DNA of 64,000 nucleotides from Saturnia japonica (Eukaryota; Arthropoda; Insecta; Lepidoptera; Saturniidae): NCBI GenBank assembly GCA_033032175.1, contig CM065321.1, positions 13,786,501 to 13,850,500 on the forward strand, read 5' to 3'. The position numbers and the translations under genes are program-made. The notes under the pieces were generated by a model. That model did no database searches. It saw only the letters and a program-made list of their open reading frames with translations, and was not told the origin of the DNA. Shown here in pieces: positions 23,781 to 36,382 of the stretch; positions within the stretch are counted from its first letter, which is position 1, and the number at the start of each line of letters is the position of its first letter.

Positions 23781-24734
23781 GAAAAAATCGTAGTACGCAC
23801 ACGACAGTATAATTCCGATGTTATTAATGTCTAGATTTTGTATCAATTAAAATAACGGTGAAATTTTCTAATTTAAGAATTATTTAAAAAGAAGGGTAAT
23901 CGATCTAAGGAATAATGATAATTTAGAGCTTAGTATGCGAAAGAAATAAATACAATTTTTATTAATATTTCTTTTAGTATCCACAATATTATATAAAAAG
24001 CGGTTTCTTTTTTTGACACAAATATTGTATTTTAAACATCGTCATCTGGCAACACTGGGCCCAATACAATCACCTCTTGCAACAGTTTAGAAAAACTTTG
24101 TACTTAAAGTTTGTAAATAAATAATGTTTTTGTGTATTAAAATATTTGTTCCTTTTTGTCGCTTGTTAAGATTGTTATACTTCTACCGGCTTTAACAGTT
24201 AGACGGGTTCGCTGCATACCAGTTCGATGAACTGTTATAGCACGAACGCTCTCCCAGCTGCCTAAGTGTCTATTATAATTTATACTACTTATTATACAGT
24301 CGTAAAATTTATCGCGTAATATTATGACGCGTAATTGTAGTCTAAGATATTTATTAGATTGCCCATTCCCTTGTGATGAATTATAATTTCACGGGGACGT
24401 TGTGACCTTTCTTTCGAAATTGAAACGACTTGTGCGCCACCTATTATAAACTGGTTGTACTGATAGCAGACATTTGTAGGTGTGCTCACAATAATCCACC
24501 CAAATTTCATTGCAATCGGATAAATGGTCTAGGAATGTATAGGACGAAGATACAAAACGAACGCGTGTAGGTACGCTAGTTAAAAGATTTTCTTCGAATA
24601 GTCAACACTCGATGTTGTGGGTCTCGCCATAAAACGTTAGTTAATACTAAAGTTTAAATTACGCCCACCACAGCGAACGGGGGTACCTACCTGCCCGTTT
24701 CTATAAAAATAAAATGACTGAGGTTTACAGTTGT
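23781..24734. other. no feature recognised
   Basis: AT-rich intergenic DNA without exon or matched repeat. Confidence 0.4.
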
Positions 24735-24800
24735 CCAAGTTCGGTGAAGCTGTAAAAGCCGCAGAGGCTCCAGGGCCCCTAAGGCTAACAGTATAGTCAG
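24735..24800 (-). repeat. repeat family N fragment
   Basis: ggtgaagctgtaaaagc and gaggctccagggc are the reverse complement of 61400-61430. Confidence 0.5.
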
Positions 24801-27084
24801 TTCTAAAAAAATGGCATATCCACAGAGCGTAAACAAACCGTTACGTCGTGTAAAATATGACATAACCTAAAAACATGCATTTCGACTATTAATTAGCATT
24901 AAAAAATGATACTGGTTTCTAAATGCTGTAAAAAAAATTTGCACGACAAAATCCTAAATAACTTACTGTATACATTGATTTTTCTGAATCTTCTTTTTAT
25001 TTTTTCTTACTACTTGCAGCGTTACATTCTATATTACTTAAAACTAGAGCAGAATAAAAATAATAAAACGAAGGAATCGAAAATTAATCGTATTGATCGA
25101 ACACATTCGATCGTTGTACATTTAATTTTTTGGTTTTTATGTTTTAATTTCGAATAAAAAATATGTGTACATTTACGTAATTCCTACATTTTTACTGAAG
25201 CAACACGCAACGAAGAATATTGTTTCAAAGAATTACTCTTGTTGTTTGATGTCAGGCATTCAATAAATAATTAGTGTTCCAGATTGCGATCTCAGTGGTT
25301 GTTATAGTTTATTTTTGTTATGTCATCTCCTCAGCTTATATACAGCTTAATTGATTTAAAGTATAATCGTATCATCGATAATATTTAGCTCTAAAAAAGA
25401 ATCGAAAAATCAATTTCCAATTTCACCTCTAAAATAAACATTTGACATGTGTCATGCGAGCCAAGGAGTTTTTGGCGGTATCTTGAAGTTCATGTGGTTT
25501 TTTAAATTTATTAACCGAGGAAAATATGTTTATGAGGAAAAATTGTTTTAGATATAGAAATAATGATTTCCGGTATTAGTCAGGTGATGAATATTTTTGA
25601 CCATGATGAGTGATAAGTTTTTGATTATCACAGTGATTGGCCCTGCTCTCTTGTTATTGTGACGATTATTGAGCAGGATCTATAACGGGGCCGGCAAAAT
25701 TTAGTTCCCAAACTGCATACATCTTTTTGACCACATGAATCTATGTGCCTCAGTGTAGTTTAGAAAACAATCATTTGGTTCCTTTTTATCACTTAGTAGA
25801 TAAGCAACGGTGTAAGAGTCAGCACAACAATCGTTACTCGTTAGTCTTTATTTTACTTTCCTCGTTTTAGTATACTTCTCTAAGATGTTTTATAACATGG
25901 CTCTCAATAATATTATGTTATTGTATTGCAGATATTAGGCTCTTTTAATGGTTTGTCAATGACTTTTCTGTAACTTACCAAGCGAACTGAGTACCGATTG
26001 CATGTTCCGCAACCTATCACGGACCATTTATATAAATCATATCATATAAATATCGCTAAATTACCATGTGCCATAGTGTCAAAATAAGGAAGTGAACAGT
26101 AGTTGAGGAGGTGAACATTACAAACAGTGGTTCCATTAAATTGGATATGGGAAAGTCAGTAGTCGTACAGAGAAAGCTCGATTGGAAACTAAGAACTGGA
26201 ACTGGGTGTAAATGTGGATCGCTCACCGCCAGCGACATTGCTATAGCAGATCGAATAACCTGCCGGAGAGAAAAGTGTACACACAAGACTGTAGAGAAAT
26301 AAAAAGAGGAAAAATATAGTCTTACGGCCGATTTGACTATGAACTATGAGACCTTTTAAATCACTATGAGTAACAACTTGAACAGACAGTGAATTATTTT
26401 GATAGAATATACTATTTACCATAAGTATAGATGAAGTAACAAAACACTATTGATTTTGTGTTAAAGCTTTTGCTAAAAATAAGAGCGATGGCTAAGGGCA
26501 ATGTCGGTGCGAACGAACGCCCTTCGACTCAAGGGCCGTTCAATGTCAGCAATATGCAACTAAACTTCGATTGTGTTCAGGGTCGTCTAGAATGTAAAGA
26601 GGAAACCTTATATTATATAGATTTTATAGATTATCCTAATCAGTGGATTGTGTGAACGGTGTGAAACATCCTTGACCCAGAAATCCTTGAAAACTATAGA
26701 GGTGAACAGATTTTATTTTGTACTTATCATTAATATCGTAACTATTTTTATGGCAGATCATGGTTGTATCCATAACACTTCCGACATTTAATTTAATGAA
26801 CGCAGAAGTATAATTAACATTCTAAAAAATTACAATGGCGAATCCTTCCAGCAACCATTAAACAAATCAGGTCTAATTGTAGTAGCAATACGATATGTCA
26901 AATAGCCCTTTATCGATTCGAAATAACGGAAAATCATGTCATTAATTATTGAAGTCTTCGCCTTGTAAATTTTACAGACAGATTAAATGGAGCACTTTCA
27001 TAATATTGAAACATAAAAATTATTCTTTGAGAAAAATAATAACTAATTGTTATTAGAAATTTATTCAACTTTCAAAATAATCTT
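24801..27084. other. unrecognised intergenic sequence
   Basis: 2.3 kb with no exon, RNA gene or matched repeat. Open frames at 24906, 26111 and 26458 lack codon or motif support. Confidence 0.4.
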
Positions 27085-27550
27085 TATTCAATTTAGGCCC
27101 TAAGAAGGCACCATAAGAACGTCAAAACACTACTGCAGGTTCGGAAATATTCCAGAAACCGAGAAGAACCGGTAAGAAACTCGATCGGGTTTATCTTTTT
27201 TTTTCAACTTTACATTACAACAGGTACAATAATAATAATAATTTAGTGGATGCACAGAGATGGAGTCACTTCCAAACATCACTACCATTCACAATGTTCC
27301 ACCCTATAATAACCTTTTGACAGTAAAACCCGCTTGACATGGTCTTAAGTTATTGTTTGGTAAATCAGTAATAATTCTTCGGGATTTTATTACAGAACAA
27401 AACACTATTGCCTAGAAAACTTTTATTAGTCTTACTAAGTTTAAAACACGGTACGACTAATTTCCCTCTATTACTAGTATTAACATTGTACTGATCTTTG
27501 TATATAAGAATTATATTAAGCATAATATTATTATCACTATTTAACATCAA
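27085..27550 (-). mobile_element. non-LTR retrotransposon (Jockey/CR1-like) ORF2 C-terminus and 3'UTR
   Basis: Minus-strand codons (27365-27550) read DQYNVNTSNRGKLVVPCFKL followed by SKTNKSFLGNSVLFCNKIP. NTR-K-L-VP-----K-SF----V---NKIP is the usual C-terminal tail of Jockey/CR1-group ORF2. The remaining sequence down to 27085 is its 3'UTR and ends in AATAAA-like sequence (minus strand). Related copies are at 45755-46290 and 56690-56850. Confidence 0.75.
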
Positions 27551-28810
27551 ATGTAAATTAATAATACAATAAACGGTAACTCTTGGGTTTATAGCATAAT
27601 CAGGAAGTATACATTTCCCTGTTGCCGACTCAAATGAACTAGTGTGGTGATAGAATTAAATTGAATATATAATTTAAATGACGTATTTAAAAAATCTGCT
27701 CGATTAAAATTGTAAATGATTAAGACGTAATCGATACAAGGTGTTCACGTTATTATGCAACGATTTAAATCAGTTTAAAAATTGCTAAACTTGAACCAGT
27801 CACCTGATGAAACCCGATGGATCTCTTAATATCGATTTAGTATCGATGATTCGCGGCAATTGCAAGAATTGGAAAGGCTTTGTTATGTAATGAAGTCTTG
27901 TGTAAGCGGTAGGTGAAAGAGTCGACCACCACTAAAGCTGCAGTGTTGCACTCGGTTCGTACGCGGCCGGTCGGCTACGCGGTGTCCACACGTTGGAATA
28001 TAGAGTCGAAACTCTACGGCACGGTACTTGCTTTATACAGTCGCTGGATATACAGTGCATGTTAGATTCTACTCTGTGTATACGACTCGATGTAATTACG
28101 TGCCTGAATACGTTGTAAGCGGGTTTTTGTTAATTTTTCACGGATCACTACTATTGGAAATCACTTGCCTTTCGCTTTCCACTGCCAATGATTTATTTCT
28201 CGAGTCTTTTAGAAAAGCCATTTGTGTTATGTTTTTGGAGGTTTTATAATTTTGGCGCGTTTAGTAGAGGATTGACAATTGAGAGCTGCGCGTGCATCAT
28301 GTGTCGGAAATGCAACGTGAAGAAGTTAGCCATCAATGATAATAATAAAAATAACTAGATTTTAATCAAATGAAAATTAACGTTTAAAAAAGCCAGTAGA
28401 TGAAATAAATTAACATAATTATTGTTGGCGGCTAACTTCATCATGTTGTTGGGACACGAGATAAGATTTTTGGAGTTTTTTTTTGTTTTGTTACGCCTAA
28501 GAAGTGTGACGACTTAAGTAGTACAGACAATATTTTTTATTAATACATTATATCACATTGACGTTGTTTTGAATCATAATAATGTTTGAATAAATCATTG
28601 CTGTAGTCAGTGCGATTTGAAAGTTATGAGTCAGGGCTATTTTGTACACGTTATTGATTTTTATTTATGTTTCCTAATATTGCCACAGGTTAGAAAGACA
28701 CAGATAGTTAACTCCTTACAAATAGTAGCGTTAGTAATAATAAGGATATTGACATACATACGCTGTTTGTGCAAGTGCATATAGAGAAAACGCATTCATT
28801 GTCGATTTAT
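27551..28810. other. no gene; CpG-rich patch at 27940-28025
   Basis: Mostly AT-rich. 27940-28025 (cggttcgtacgcggccggtc) is CpG-rich and could be a promoter or unrecognised 5' exon, but no start codon or splice donor stands out. Confidence 0.35.
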
Positions 28811-28927
28811 GACCGCCATACACCCTACGGTCTAACGGATGGGTTTACTTGTGCAGGTATGCACCCTAGTGCAGGCTCACCTGCATAGGTAGATCTCTCC
28901 GGTTAGACCGTAGCGTGTGTGGCGGGC
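28811..28927. mobile_element. small foldback element (MITE-like)
   Basis: The left end ccgccatacaccctacggtc and the right end, whose reverse complement reads ccgccacacacgctacggtc, pair over about 26 bases. The centre (gtgcaggtatgcaccctag, gtgcaggctcacctgcat) is itself palindromic. About 117 bp; target duplication unclear. Confidence 0.65.
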
Positions 28928-30227
28928 TTTAGATGACCGTACGAGTGCTGCCAGTTAAGTTGCTGTTGTCACTTTCATCAGTTTCCTAATTCGTGTCACG
29001 CATAGCGTGAGCTGCCTAACAATATTACATAACATTTTATTCTACAAGAGATTATCATTTATTACTAGTTTTAATTATAGACATATAAAGTTTTTGCTAC
29101 TGACACATTATTCCATTGATTGTATTGATATTAACTTGATTAAAGCCCACATTAAAGAATTAATCAATAGGGATTCCTACACTTACTGGTTGGTGATACA
29201 CACCAACAATCCGGGAGTTGACATCTTTTGGAAAATTGTTTTTAACATTTTATATATTTAAAATAATGCCTACGAATATATTTTTTTCATTAATACACCA
29301 AAAAAAGTGATTTAAAAACCTACATTTTAACAATCTACGTGTCTAACGTTCATATTTCCTGAATGGTGACGTCACGTTTTCTAATCGGCGTATCCAATCA
29401 CGTGACTCACAGACAAAAATATTAATTTTATTTTAAAATTAATATTAATAAACAATTACTTTTTCCAAATTTTTATTGTTTTAGGCTTTTTATTTTTAGA
29501 TCAATATTACTCAATAATTTACTTTAATTTTTAAACATACAGTCAACTCGCGGATTGTGACTAACTGGATGGCGACCATCATACACCAAGTGGAACATCC
29601 GCTATAGTGGCAAGCGTCATTCACATCAAGTACCTCGTGGCTCGTGGTGCAATGGTAGTAATACAAATACAATTGTTTAACTTGATCGCTACCGTGCACG
29701 CCACCGCGAACGCAAGCTGAACGCGTTGGTTTGTACGAACCTCCAGGCGTGTCGCGTTTCGTTATTGGCTAGTGTATAGCCAGCTGCTAAGACTAGTACT
29801 ACAGCGACGACCGGTTATGAATTGCCGATCTCTCGGAGGTCGCCGTTGTTTATGTAGTTTGTGTTGTTGTTTACTTTTCTTGTGCTACTATAAAAAAAAA
29901 AAAAAAAACATTGAGTATTATACCAGCTGCTCTAATTTATCTGTGACTGGCTGATTACATAGCCGTTTTCAATTGTACTGGTTTACTTTTTTCAACGTTA
30001 TGTACAAAATTATGTTCAGAAAATTATAGAATATTCGATAATATATATTTGTACGTGAAAATGAGTGGGAATCCTAGTTGTTTTTATTCCGTTAAAATAT
30101 TATCATAACATGTTTAAACAAATTTTGATTTGGCATTGACTGTGCTCGTTCCATTATTTAACTTCACTAGGCCTTTTGATTACACATTGAAGTCCAAATA
30201 AGATTTACAATAATTATGAACTTATTA
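28928..30227. other. no gene; GC-rich patch at 29690-29880 and A18 run
   Basis: 29690-29880 is CpG-rich and followed by an A18 run at about 29892. It could be a processed insertion or an unrecognised 5' region. 29400-29470 is A/T low-complexity. No exon can be supported. Confidence 0.35.
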
Positions 30228-30600
30228 TCATTATATTAATACGTGAAGCAAAAGCTTTGTACCCATTTTTAAGCGTATTGCGTGCAATGAAGACTGTGAG
30301 ATTTGGTATGGTTAAAGTTTATATGGAGAAGGAGTGCAGAAAGCTAAAATATATCTATAATATCTGTTACTATATAATATATTAAATAAAATAAATGAAT
30401 ACTGCGAATACTAACCGGACTAGTGCCATTGAACTTAGACCCCCAAAATATTGACATTGTCACTCAACGAAAAGTGACAGCAAGTAATGTAGGTAATACT
30501 CATAGTTTATGAATACTGTAAATGTCAAACAGAAAATAGTCTACGATCAAAAAGTCGCTGGTCGAATTTCAACCTTAGGGCGATCGCTAGTTTATTGAAA
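30228..30600 (+). mobile_element. Helitron-like family K (copy 1)
   Basis: A|TCATTATATTAATACGTGAA ... GGCGATCGCTAG|T. Starts TC, ends CTAG with a gcgatcgc palindrome just before the end, and is flanked by A and T. About 90% alike to 40574-40941, which has the same flanks. Non-coding. Confidence 0.7.
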
Positions 30601-30627
30601 TGTGCTACGAGCGATTATATTAGTATA

Positions 30628-30960
30628 CTAGCTGTGCCCCGGGGTTTCGCCCGCATATAATTTAAAAGAAATCACTGACTGGTAATAAATCATAATACTT
30701 TACTGTAGACAACATTTTTAGTGATATTTTCGTGTGCTATTAGAATATATCGGTTTTCATTGCACCCCATACCACCGAGCCGACTGCTGAGTTATTTTAA
30801 TTTTCCATTATCTCCTAAACTATGCGTCCAAATAACACTCTATAAAAGGATCCTTTATCCTCATAAAATTATCTTAATGATGAAGGAACTTTCCATCTTA
30901 AGGTTTATTAGTTAGTACTATTAGTTATTAATAGGTTATGCCTAATAATAATGATTAAAA
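30628..30960 (-). mobile_element. CTAG-ended Helitron-like element (end only clear)
   Basis: Begins A|CTAGCTGTGCCCCGGGGTTTC, the reversed 3' end of a CTAG element different from family A. The far end is not resolved. Confidence 0.45.
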
Positions 30961-31054
30961 TCACTTTTAAATTTTCAAAAAATATTTTGTCACTATATGC
31001 CTAATTGTGGCTTATGTTTAAGAGATCGATTAAATAGTATTGCGGATTTTTTTA

Positions 31055-31433
31055 ATGTATCTTGCTCCCCCCGTTCCCGGTTATTTTGAGAAAAACAAAA
31101 AAGCTTATTGTTGGTGTTCCTTAGAAGATAGACATATACTCTCGCTGACTTTTTTGTAGGTCTTTTTAATGTCTACAATTATGTACTACATTAATTTGAA
31201 TTATCTCTTTTGGTTTACTCAGTATAAGCCATTTAAGCGCAAAATAAAAGTAGCCTAAGATACTCGTTATAATATCAGCTATCTACCAGTGAAAGTCCCG
31301 TCAAAATCGCTCCAAACGTTTCGGAGATTACTCGGATTATGTTTTAGGTATCGTATATACTTTCATATGCATTAATAAAAAGCTGTTATTTTGACATTAC
31401 AAACAGACACTTCAATTTTATTAATTGTATAGA
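31055..31433 (-). mobile_element. Helitron-like family A (copy 5, 3'-truncated)
   Basis: Starts inside the family (cttgctccccccgttcccgg) and runs to the TC end (ttaattgtatagac). Lacks the CTAG end. Confidence 0.6.
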
Positions 31434-31559
31434 CTGGAGCCATAGTCACGTGTCTTTCAAAATAGCGAATGTAGCATTCCAGTTAAATATAAGCTAAAAC
31501 AATAATAATTAATTTGCAAACTGGGGCAAACGAAAAAAAACTACGACGTATCTGCTCTA

Positions 31560-31735
31560 AAGGCTAGACGTACGCAGCCCTGCATAAAATAAACTTTCAT
31601 TATAACAAGGTGAAGTTAAATTCTCAACAAACAGGTTATAAAATGCAAAAAATATTTTTTCAAATAAGTCCGGGTAGATCCAAAGATTAGCGCGCTCAAA
31701 CAATCTTTTGAGCTTGTTAATATAGATATAATTAT
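31560..31735 (-). repeat. Helitron-like family B fragment
   Basis: aggttataaaatgcaaaaaa, then caaataagtccgggtag and gattagcgcgctcaaac words as in 51430-51500; ends near aatatagat. Confidence 0.4.
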
Positions 31736-32145
31736 ATTTTTTAATATTTCGGTTTATTGCAAACGGTTCCTTAAAATGAAGGTAGTCTGGTTGATTATCA
31801 AAAGCTTATGCAGAGAGATTTTTTATTACTTCCCATACTTACATAGCTATTGTCATGATGTGACCTTTGTTTTCCATTTTATAATATCGAGTTTTGAACT
31901 GTAGTTTTTGTTTTTCCGCATTTCAAAAATTTGTTAAGTATGAAAAATATTATTTATGGAATAAATTTCATAGCCAGTGTTACCGGGTAACTAATCTATA
32001 ATAGATTCACGGCTAAAACCATAAAATTTACAAATTCTAGCACTATATTATGTAGCAATAAATTTACCTAAAATTATTTACCTTTGAATTTGAATTATTA
32101 CTGGCCAGTAACCGCCCGGGACTTTGTTCTCGTTAATTATCTATA
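31736..32145. other. no feature recognised
   Basis: AT-rich intergenic DNA. Confidence 0.35.
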
Positions 32146-32315
32146 TCTGGACGACCGAGCTGTGCTCGGTGGCTTATAAACAAATAAAGAAAAACACCTA
32201 TCTAGGTAAACTTGGAATGTAAAACATTATCTAAATGCAAAGTTTCATCGAAATCGTTGGAGCCGTTTCCGAGAAACCAATTACATGTATATATATATAT
32301 ATATATGGACAAGAA
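32146..32315 (+). repeat. interspersed repeat family I (copy 2) with (TA)n
   Basis: gaccgagctgtgctcggtgg, agtttcatcgaaatcg and ttccgagaaacc words shared with 22945-23115; ends in a TA microsatellite (about 32287-32306). Confidence 0.5.
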
Positions 32316-32899
32316 TTGACCACTTAATATATTATGATATAAAATTTAATGTAAAAAAAAAGCTTATTTTTGCTATAGACTATAGCTATACGCCTGCTTA
32401 TTGTCACTTTCTCTCAGTGAAAGAATATGTAGAATTGGTTAGTAGTTCCTGACACTATCCCTTAGCCCCTAAGAGAGCTTTTTTCTCTCTTTATTTAAGG
32501 GGCTTTCACAATTAGTGTTTGCCAGCCCCCTCGGATTCTATCCATATATACTTCTATACCATAAACTATAATTATTAACAATAAAGTTCACAGCTTACGT
32601 CCATCCGAACCGGAATTTGGTCCTGCTAGAATACCGTGGAACATACCTACATCTAAAGAACATAACCCTAAACATAAAATTAAACGTCTTCTGCATATTT
32701 CGTACCTAACACATTCCACCACCAAGTGTTGTGACATCTTCTATTTTCACACACATTTCAAAATTAGTTGAATTAACCTTTTTTCATAAATATATCCCAT
32801 CTTATTTACAATGATCATCTTGTTAATTTTTGTAATTTTGAATTTAGTTATATCACACTCGGTACGGTATTGTTGCTATTTTTATTAACGCCCGAACGC
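32316..32899. other. no gene; hairpin at 32465-32512
   Basis: agcccctaagagag pairs imperfectly with ctctctttatttaaggggct around a T-rich loop. Otherwise nothing recognised. Confidence 0.35.
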
Positions 32900-33260
32900 A
32901 AAAAGCAGGGGTGTTGTAAGTTTGTCTATGGTATCGTAGCTCCCAAACGGCTGATTTTGATCTAGATTCTTTTGTTTTAAGGGTGACTCGATCCAGAATG
33001 TTCTTATCTATGATTCAAGAAAATCTGTTAAGCCGTTTGAAGATTATCAGCTTTTTCTAGTTGATAAATGGATGTGAGTGTCTTTGACAGGTCTGATCGA
33101 GTCGAGATTTGGTATTCTGTTACTTAAATTATATTAGTAAAACCTTGACTTGATGCTGCAACGTCATCTGGATCATGTAGGATACCTAACTCCTCACCAA
33201 CTTACAGCAGAGATATCTTATTTGGGCTCATTGGAATGGTCTCAATGAATACGTTACTTA
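32900..33260 (+). repeat. repeat family G (copy outside the duplication)
   Basis: Longest copy of the family seen also at 8955-9190 (inverted), 10480-10770, and their duplicates. Words: ctcccaaacggctgat, cctcaccaacttacagcaga, ctcattggaatggtctcaat. Confidence 0.6.
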
Positions 33261-33709
33261 TGTCGGTGGTTCATAAAATTTTCAAATTACCTTGTACTTC
33301 TGTGAGTACTTTTTCAAAGTTTCAAGTTATCTTTTCTTTTTCTTTTTATTTCAAAAAATAATTATTTCATAACATGCTGACACGAATGTGCTAATGAGAA
33401 TGGATCATCACTGCCGATAAGAAAATTTCAACAAAGCTGCGCAATATTTATTTTCCAAAACATACCGTATCCTTTAATTCGATACTAGCTCTTAATTAAA
33501 GCTAAATAAGGATATAACTGTAACTTTAAAAGAAACTCTTTAAAAAAGATTGCACAAGTATTTAAGCAATAATTTGATCGGTGTAACCTTATTTTATGGT
33601 TACAATATTACATAATAGCAACAATCGCTGTGTTGATTCATGATTTAGATTTGCATAAACGAAGCGATTTTCGTCTGTGTTATGTAAACAGACCCCCTTT
33701 ATAGACAAA
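33261..33709. other. no feature recognised
   Basis: AT-rich intergenic DNA. Confidence 0.35.
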
Positions 33710-34223
33710 TCTATACGATTAATTAATTTGAAGTGTATGTTTGTAATGTAAAATTAACAGGTTTTTACTAAATGAATATGAAAGTATATAAGTACCATAC
33801 TTGTAACAAAACACCATTTTTAAATTTTTGTTATGTATGTCTGTTCCGTGTAATATCCGAATCGGTTGGACCGATTTTGACGACACTTTCACTGGCAGAT
33901 AGCCGTTATTAGTATATAAGTAACTTAGGCTAGTTTTATTTTAGAAAAAAGTTAGGGTTCCGCGCAAACAAAAAAAATACGTCACGGTGAATCAATTCGG
34001 GCGCTTAAATGGCTTACGCTGAGTAAATTGTAAGAGATATATCAAATTAATGTACTACATAATTGTAGACATTAAAAAGTCACCAAGACCATACATCTAT
34101 CTTCTAAGGAACACCCACAAAAAGCATTTTTATGTTTACCGGAGCGGTGGTTGTAAGATTCGCGCGTGTGCCCGATCGATGGCATCCTGTAGTTCACGCG
34201 AGCGCAGCCGCGGACACAGCTAG
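33710..34223 (+). mobile_element. non-autonomous Helitron-like element, family A (copy 6, full length)
   Basis: A|TCTATACGATTAATTAAT ... GCCGCGGACACAGCTAG|T. The clearest full-length copy on the plus strand: 514 bp, TC start, GC-palindrome plus CTAG end, A and T flanks. It shows ggttggaccgattttgacga, ttagggttccgcgcaaac and tcttctaaggaacaccc landmarks in family order. Confidence 0.75.
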
Positions 34224-35867
34224 TCTTAAATCATTTTAATGTTAATAATAAATAATATTTTGAGTATTTAATAACTGTGCAAATGACCTAATCAATCACT
34301 TGGTGATTATAGCGCAGTATAGGTACGGTTCGCAGAAAAACGAACCTTTCATTATCTTGTGGTTATATCAATGCCAGTTTACAAGGCTTCGTATTCAATT
34401 TTATAGTGACTCAGCTGGACAATTCGCAGTCTTAATTCTTCGCTATTTACCATGTAATATTTTTAGCAGTTCTAAGATTTAGATATTAAGATTACTCAAG
34501 ATTAGAAAATAATTGTAGTCCGCAATTATCCTTACATCGACAACCGATTCAAATTGTTTCACGTCACAGACCTCTTCCAGGTATTTCCACTTTTAGTACT
34601 CTCATCCATGTTCCTTCTGCTATTTTTTTTTAATCCGTTCACTAAACTTCTTCACGGTCTTGCCTTTTTCTCTTCCCGTCTCTTCGAACAATCATCCCAA
34701 CATTCTTTTTGGAAATAGGTGAATATTATTTTGTTTACTTGCAATCTTATTTCAGTTTAATAAAAAGGAAAAATAAAACAAAAGGAATAAAAACGTAACA
34801 AACATAAAGATCAAAAAGCAAGGTTCGAGTAGGCATCGCAGAGTAAAATTGGCAACACTAATCGTACGTAATTCTACTAAAGAGTAAGCGAGATAGAAAT
34901 ACTTATATGTAGCTAATACCTTTGTATATAATATATGTATATACAAAAATTGCTCACTTAATATTATTAGATATGTTCCACAGGTTTGTAACCCTCTGTT
35001 GTCACCATTACTGGATGTCACATATTGCAAAATTTATTATCTTTTGTATTAAATACTTTTCACCAATCTCTTGCTTAGAGGTTTTTTTTGTAGCAACACC
35101 GTATCTCTTTTAATTCATTGAAACATCATTTTAAAGCTTATTGTTAGATATTTGTTGATATCAACATTGAAACCGTACTAATGACCCGCACTATTGGTTG
35201 ACAAGGGTACGATAGCAATAGGTGCAGATAGCAACAACGGGCCTAAATATCGTTCTTGCTCGTACTATCTGACGATTAGTAATACTTCATAGTACGTAAT
35301 TTTTATGACGTGACTGGAAGTCAGTATAAAGTTAACAAACAGTGTAAAGTTAACATTATGTTTCCACGAATAAAATCAATGATTTCCTTAAAAATAATTT
35401 AAATAAATCATTGATAATGATTTATTCAAATAACATTTCCGGAGCAACCAGCTATATTAATTATCATGACAGCTGTTATGTTATTTACATCGTATAATAA
35501 TGTGCGAAATATATGCACGGTTCGACTATTATTTACTAAATTAATTTTAAACGCAAATGATTATCGGGTTAGTTTTTATCAATGACGTTATAAGTCTTAT
35601 AATATTATTGGTTTTTATCATGTTTTTAATACTCAAACCAAAGTGCCAGTCAATTCCGATAGTCAACCAAAAACAAACCATTTAAACCTACCGATAGATA
35701 ACATAACTCATATATCGCATAACGGATTTTATTGACGTCAGTCTAGCGAGAGACTACGGTTTATTTGAACCAAATTAATGGAAAAGTACCCTTTCAAGTT
35801 GTCCGGATAATACGTCATAAGACGTTTGACACAAATACTTTGCAAATGAGGCTATCAATAAAGAATA
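34224..35867. other. unrecognised intergenic sequence
   Basis: 1.6 kb without exon, RNA or matched repeat. Confidence 0.4.
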
Positions 35868-35912
35868 CTAGCTGTTCCCGCGGTTCTGCACTCGTTAACT
35901 ACATAATTAAGG
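35868..35912 (-). mobile_element. CTAG-type Helitron 3' end fragment
   Basis: A|CTAGCTGTTCCCGCGGTTCT; only the terminal part is present. Confidence 0.45.
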
Positions 35913-35934
35913 GTGAGAGTTAAAAGTTCTTTGG

Positions 35935-36195
35935 AGATTTCTCTCTACTTAAGGCAGTCCGATTGGTGCAATACTGCCACACTAAAGAAGATCGCAGCCA
36001 AATAACCTTGTGTTGTGTTTCTGCGGTACGTGCGGTTTCCACAGCTTCTTGGGGTAGGGGTGTTGGGGTGTTGTTGTTGTTGTTGGGGTTGGCGACGATC
36101 TGGTGATACCTATGGTATTACAAACGTCCATAGGCTGTGGTACCCGCTTACAGTAATGTAGGCTGCATGCTTGTTGTATAAAAAAAGTTGCTTAC
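35935..36195 (-). repeat. interspersed repeat family D (copy 1)
   Basis: tttctctctacttaaggcag, ccaaataaccttgtgttgtg and acaaacgtccatagg words; the inverse of 57290-57617 and 58858-59092, and the same strand as 39765-40070. Includes a TGT/TTG microsatellite (36067-36090). Confidence 0.55.
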
Positions 36196-36218
36196 TAACT
36201 AAATCCGTTATAGGTTTT

Positions 36219-36382
36219 TAGCGTTGCGGCCACAATCTCGCCTGATCTTAAGTGACGATGTGTGCCTTGATGGTAGAACGCTAAACCTTGTGAATGACTG
36301 GCTCTCAAGTGCAGCTGCCGGAACGCACTTATTGGTGTTTGGCGACAGATTTTCAACTTGAGGATGGTAGCTAGTGTGTGTA
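36219..36382 (-). repeat. SINE-like repeat family C (partial)
   Basis: tagcgttgcggccacaatct, ctctcaagtgcagctgccgg and gacagattttcaactt match 37498-37700. Lacks the tRNA-like head. Confidence 0.55.
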
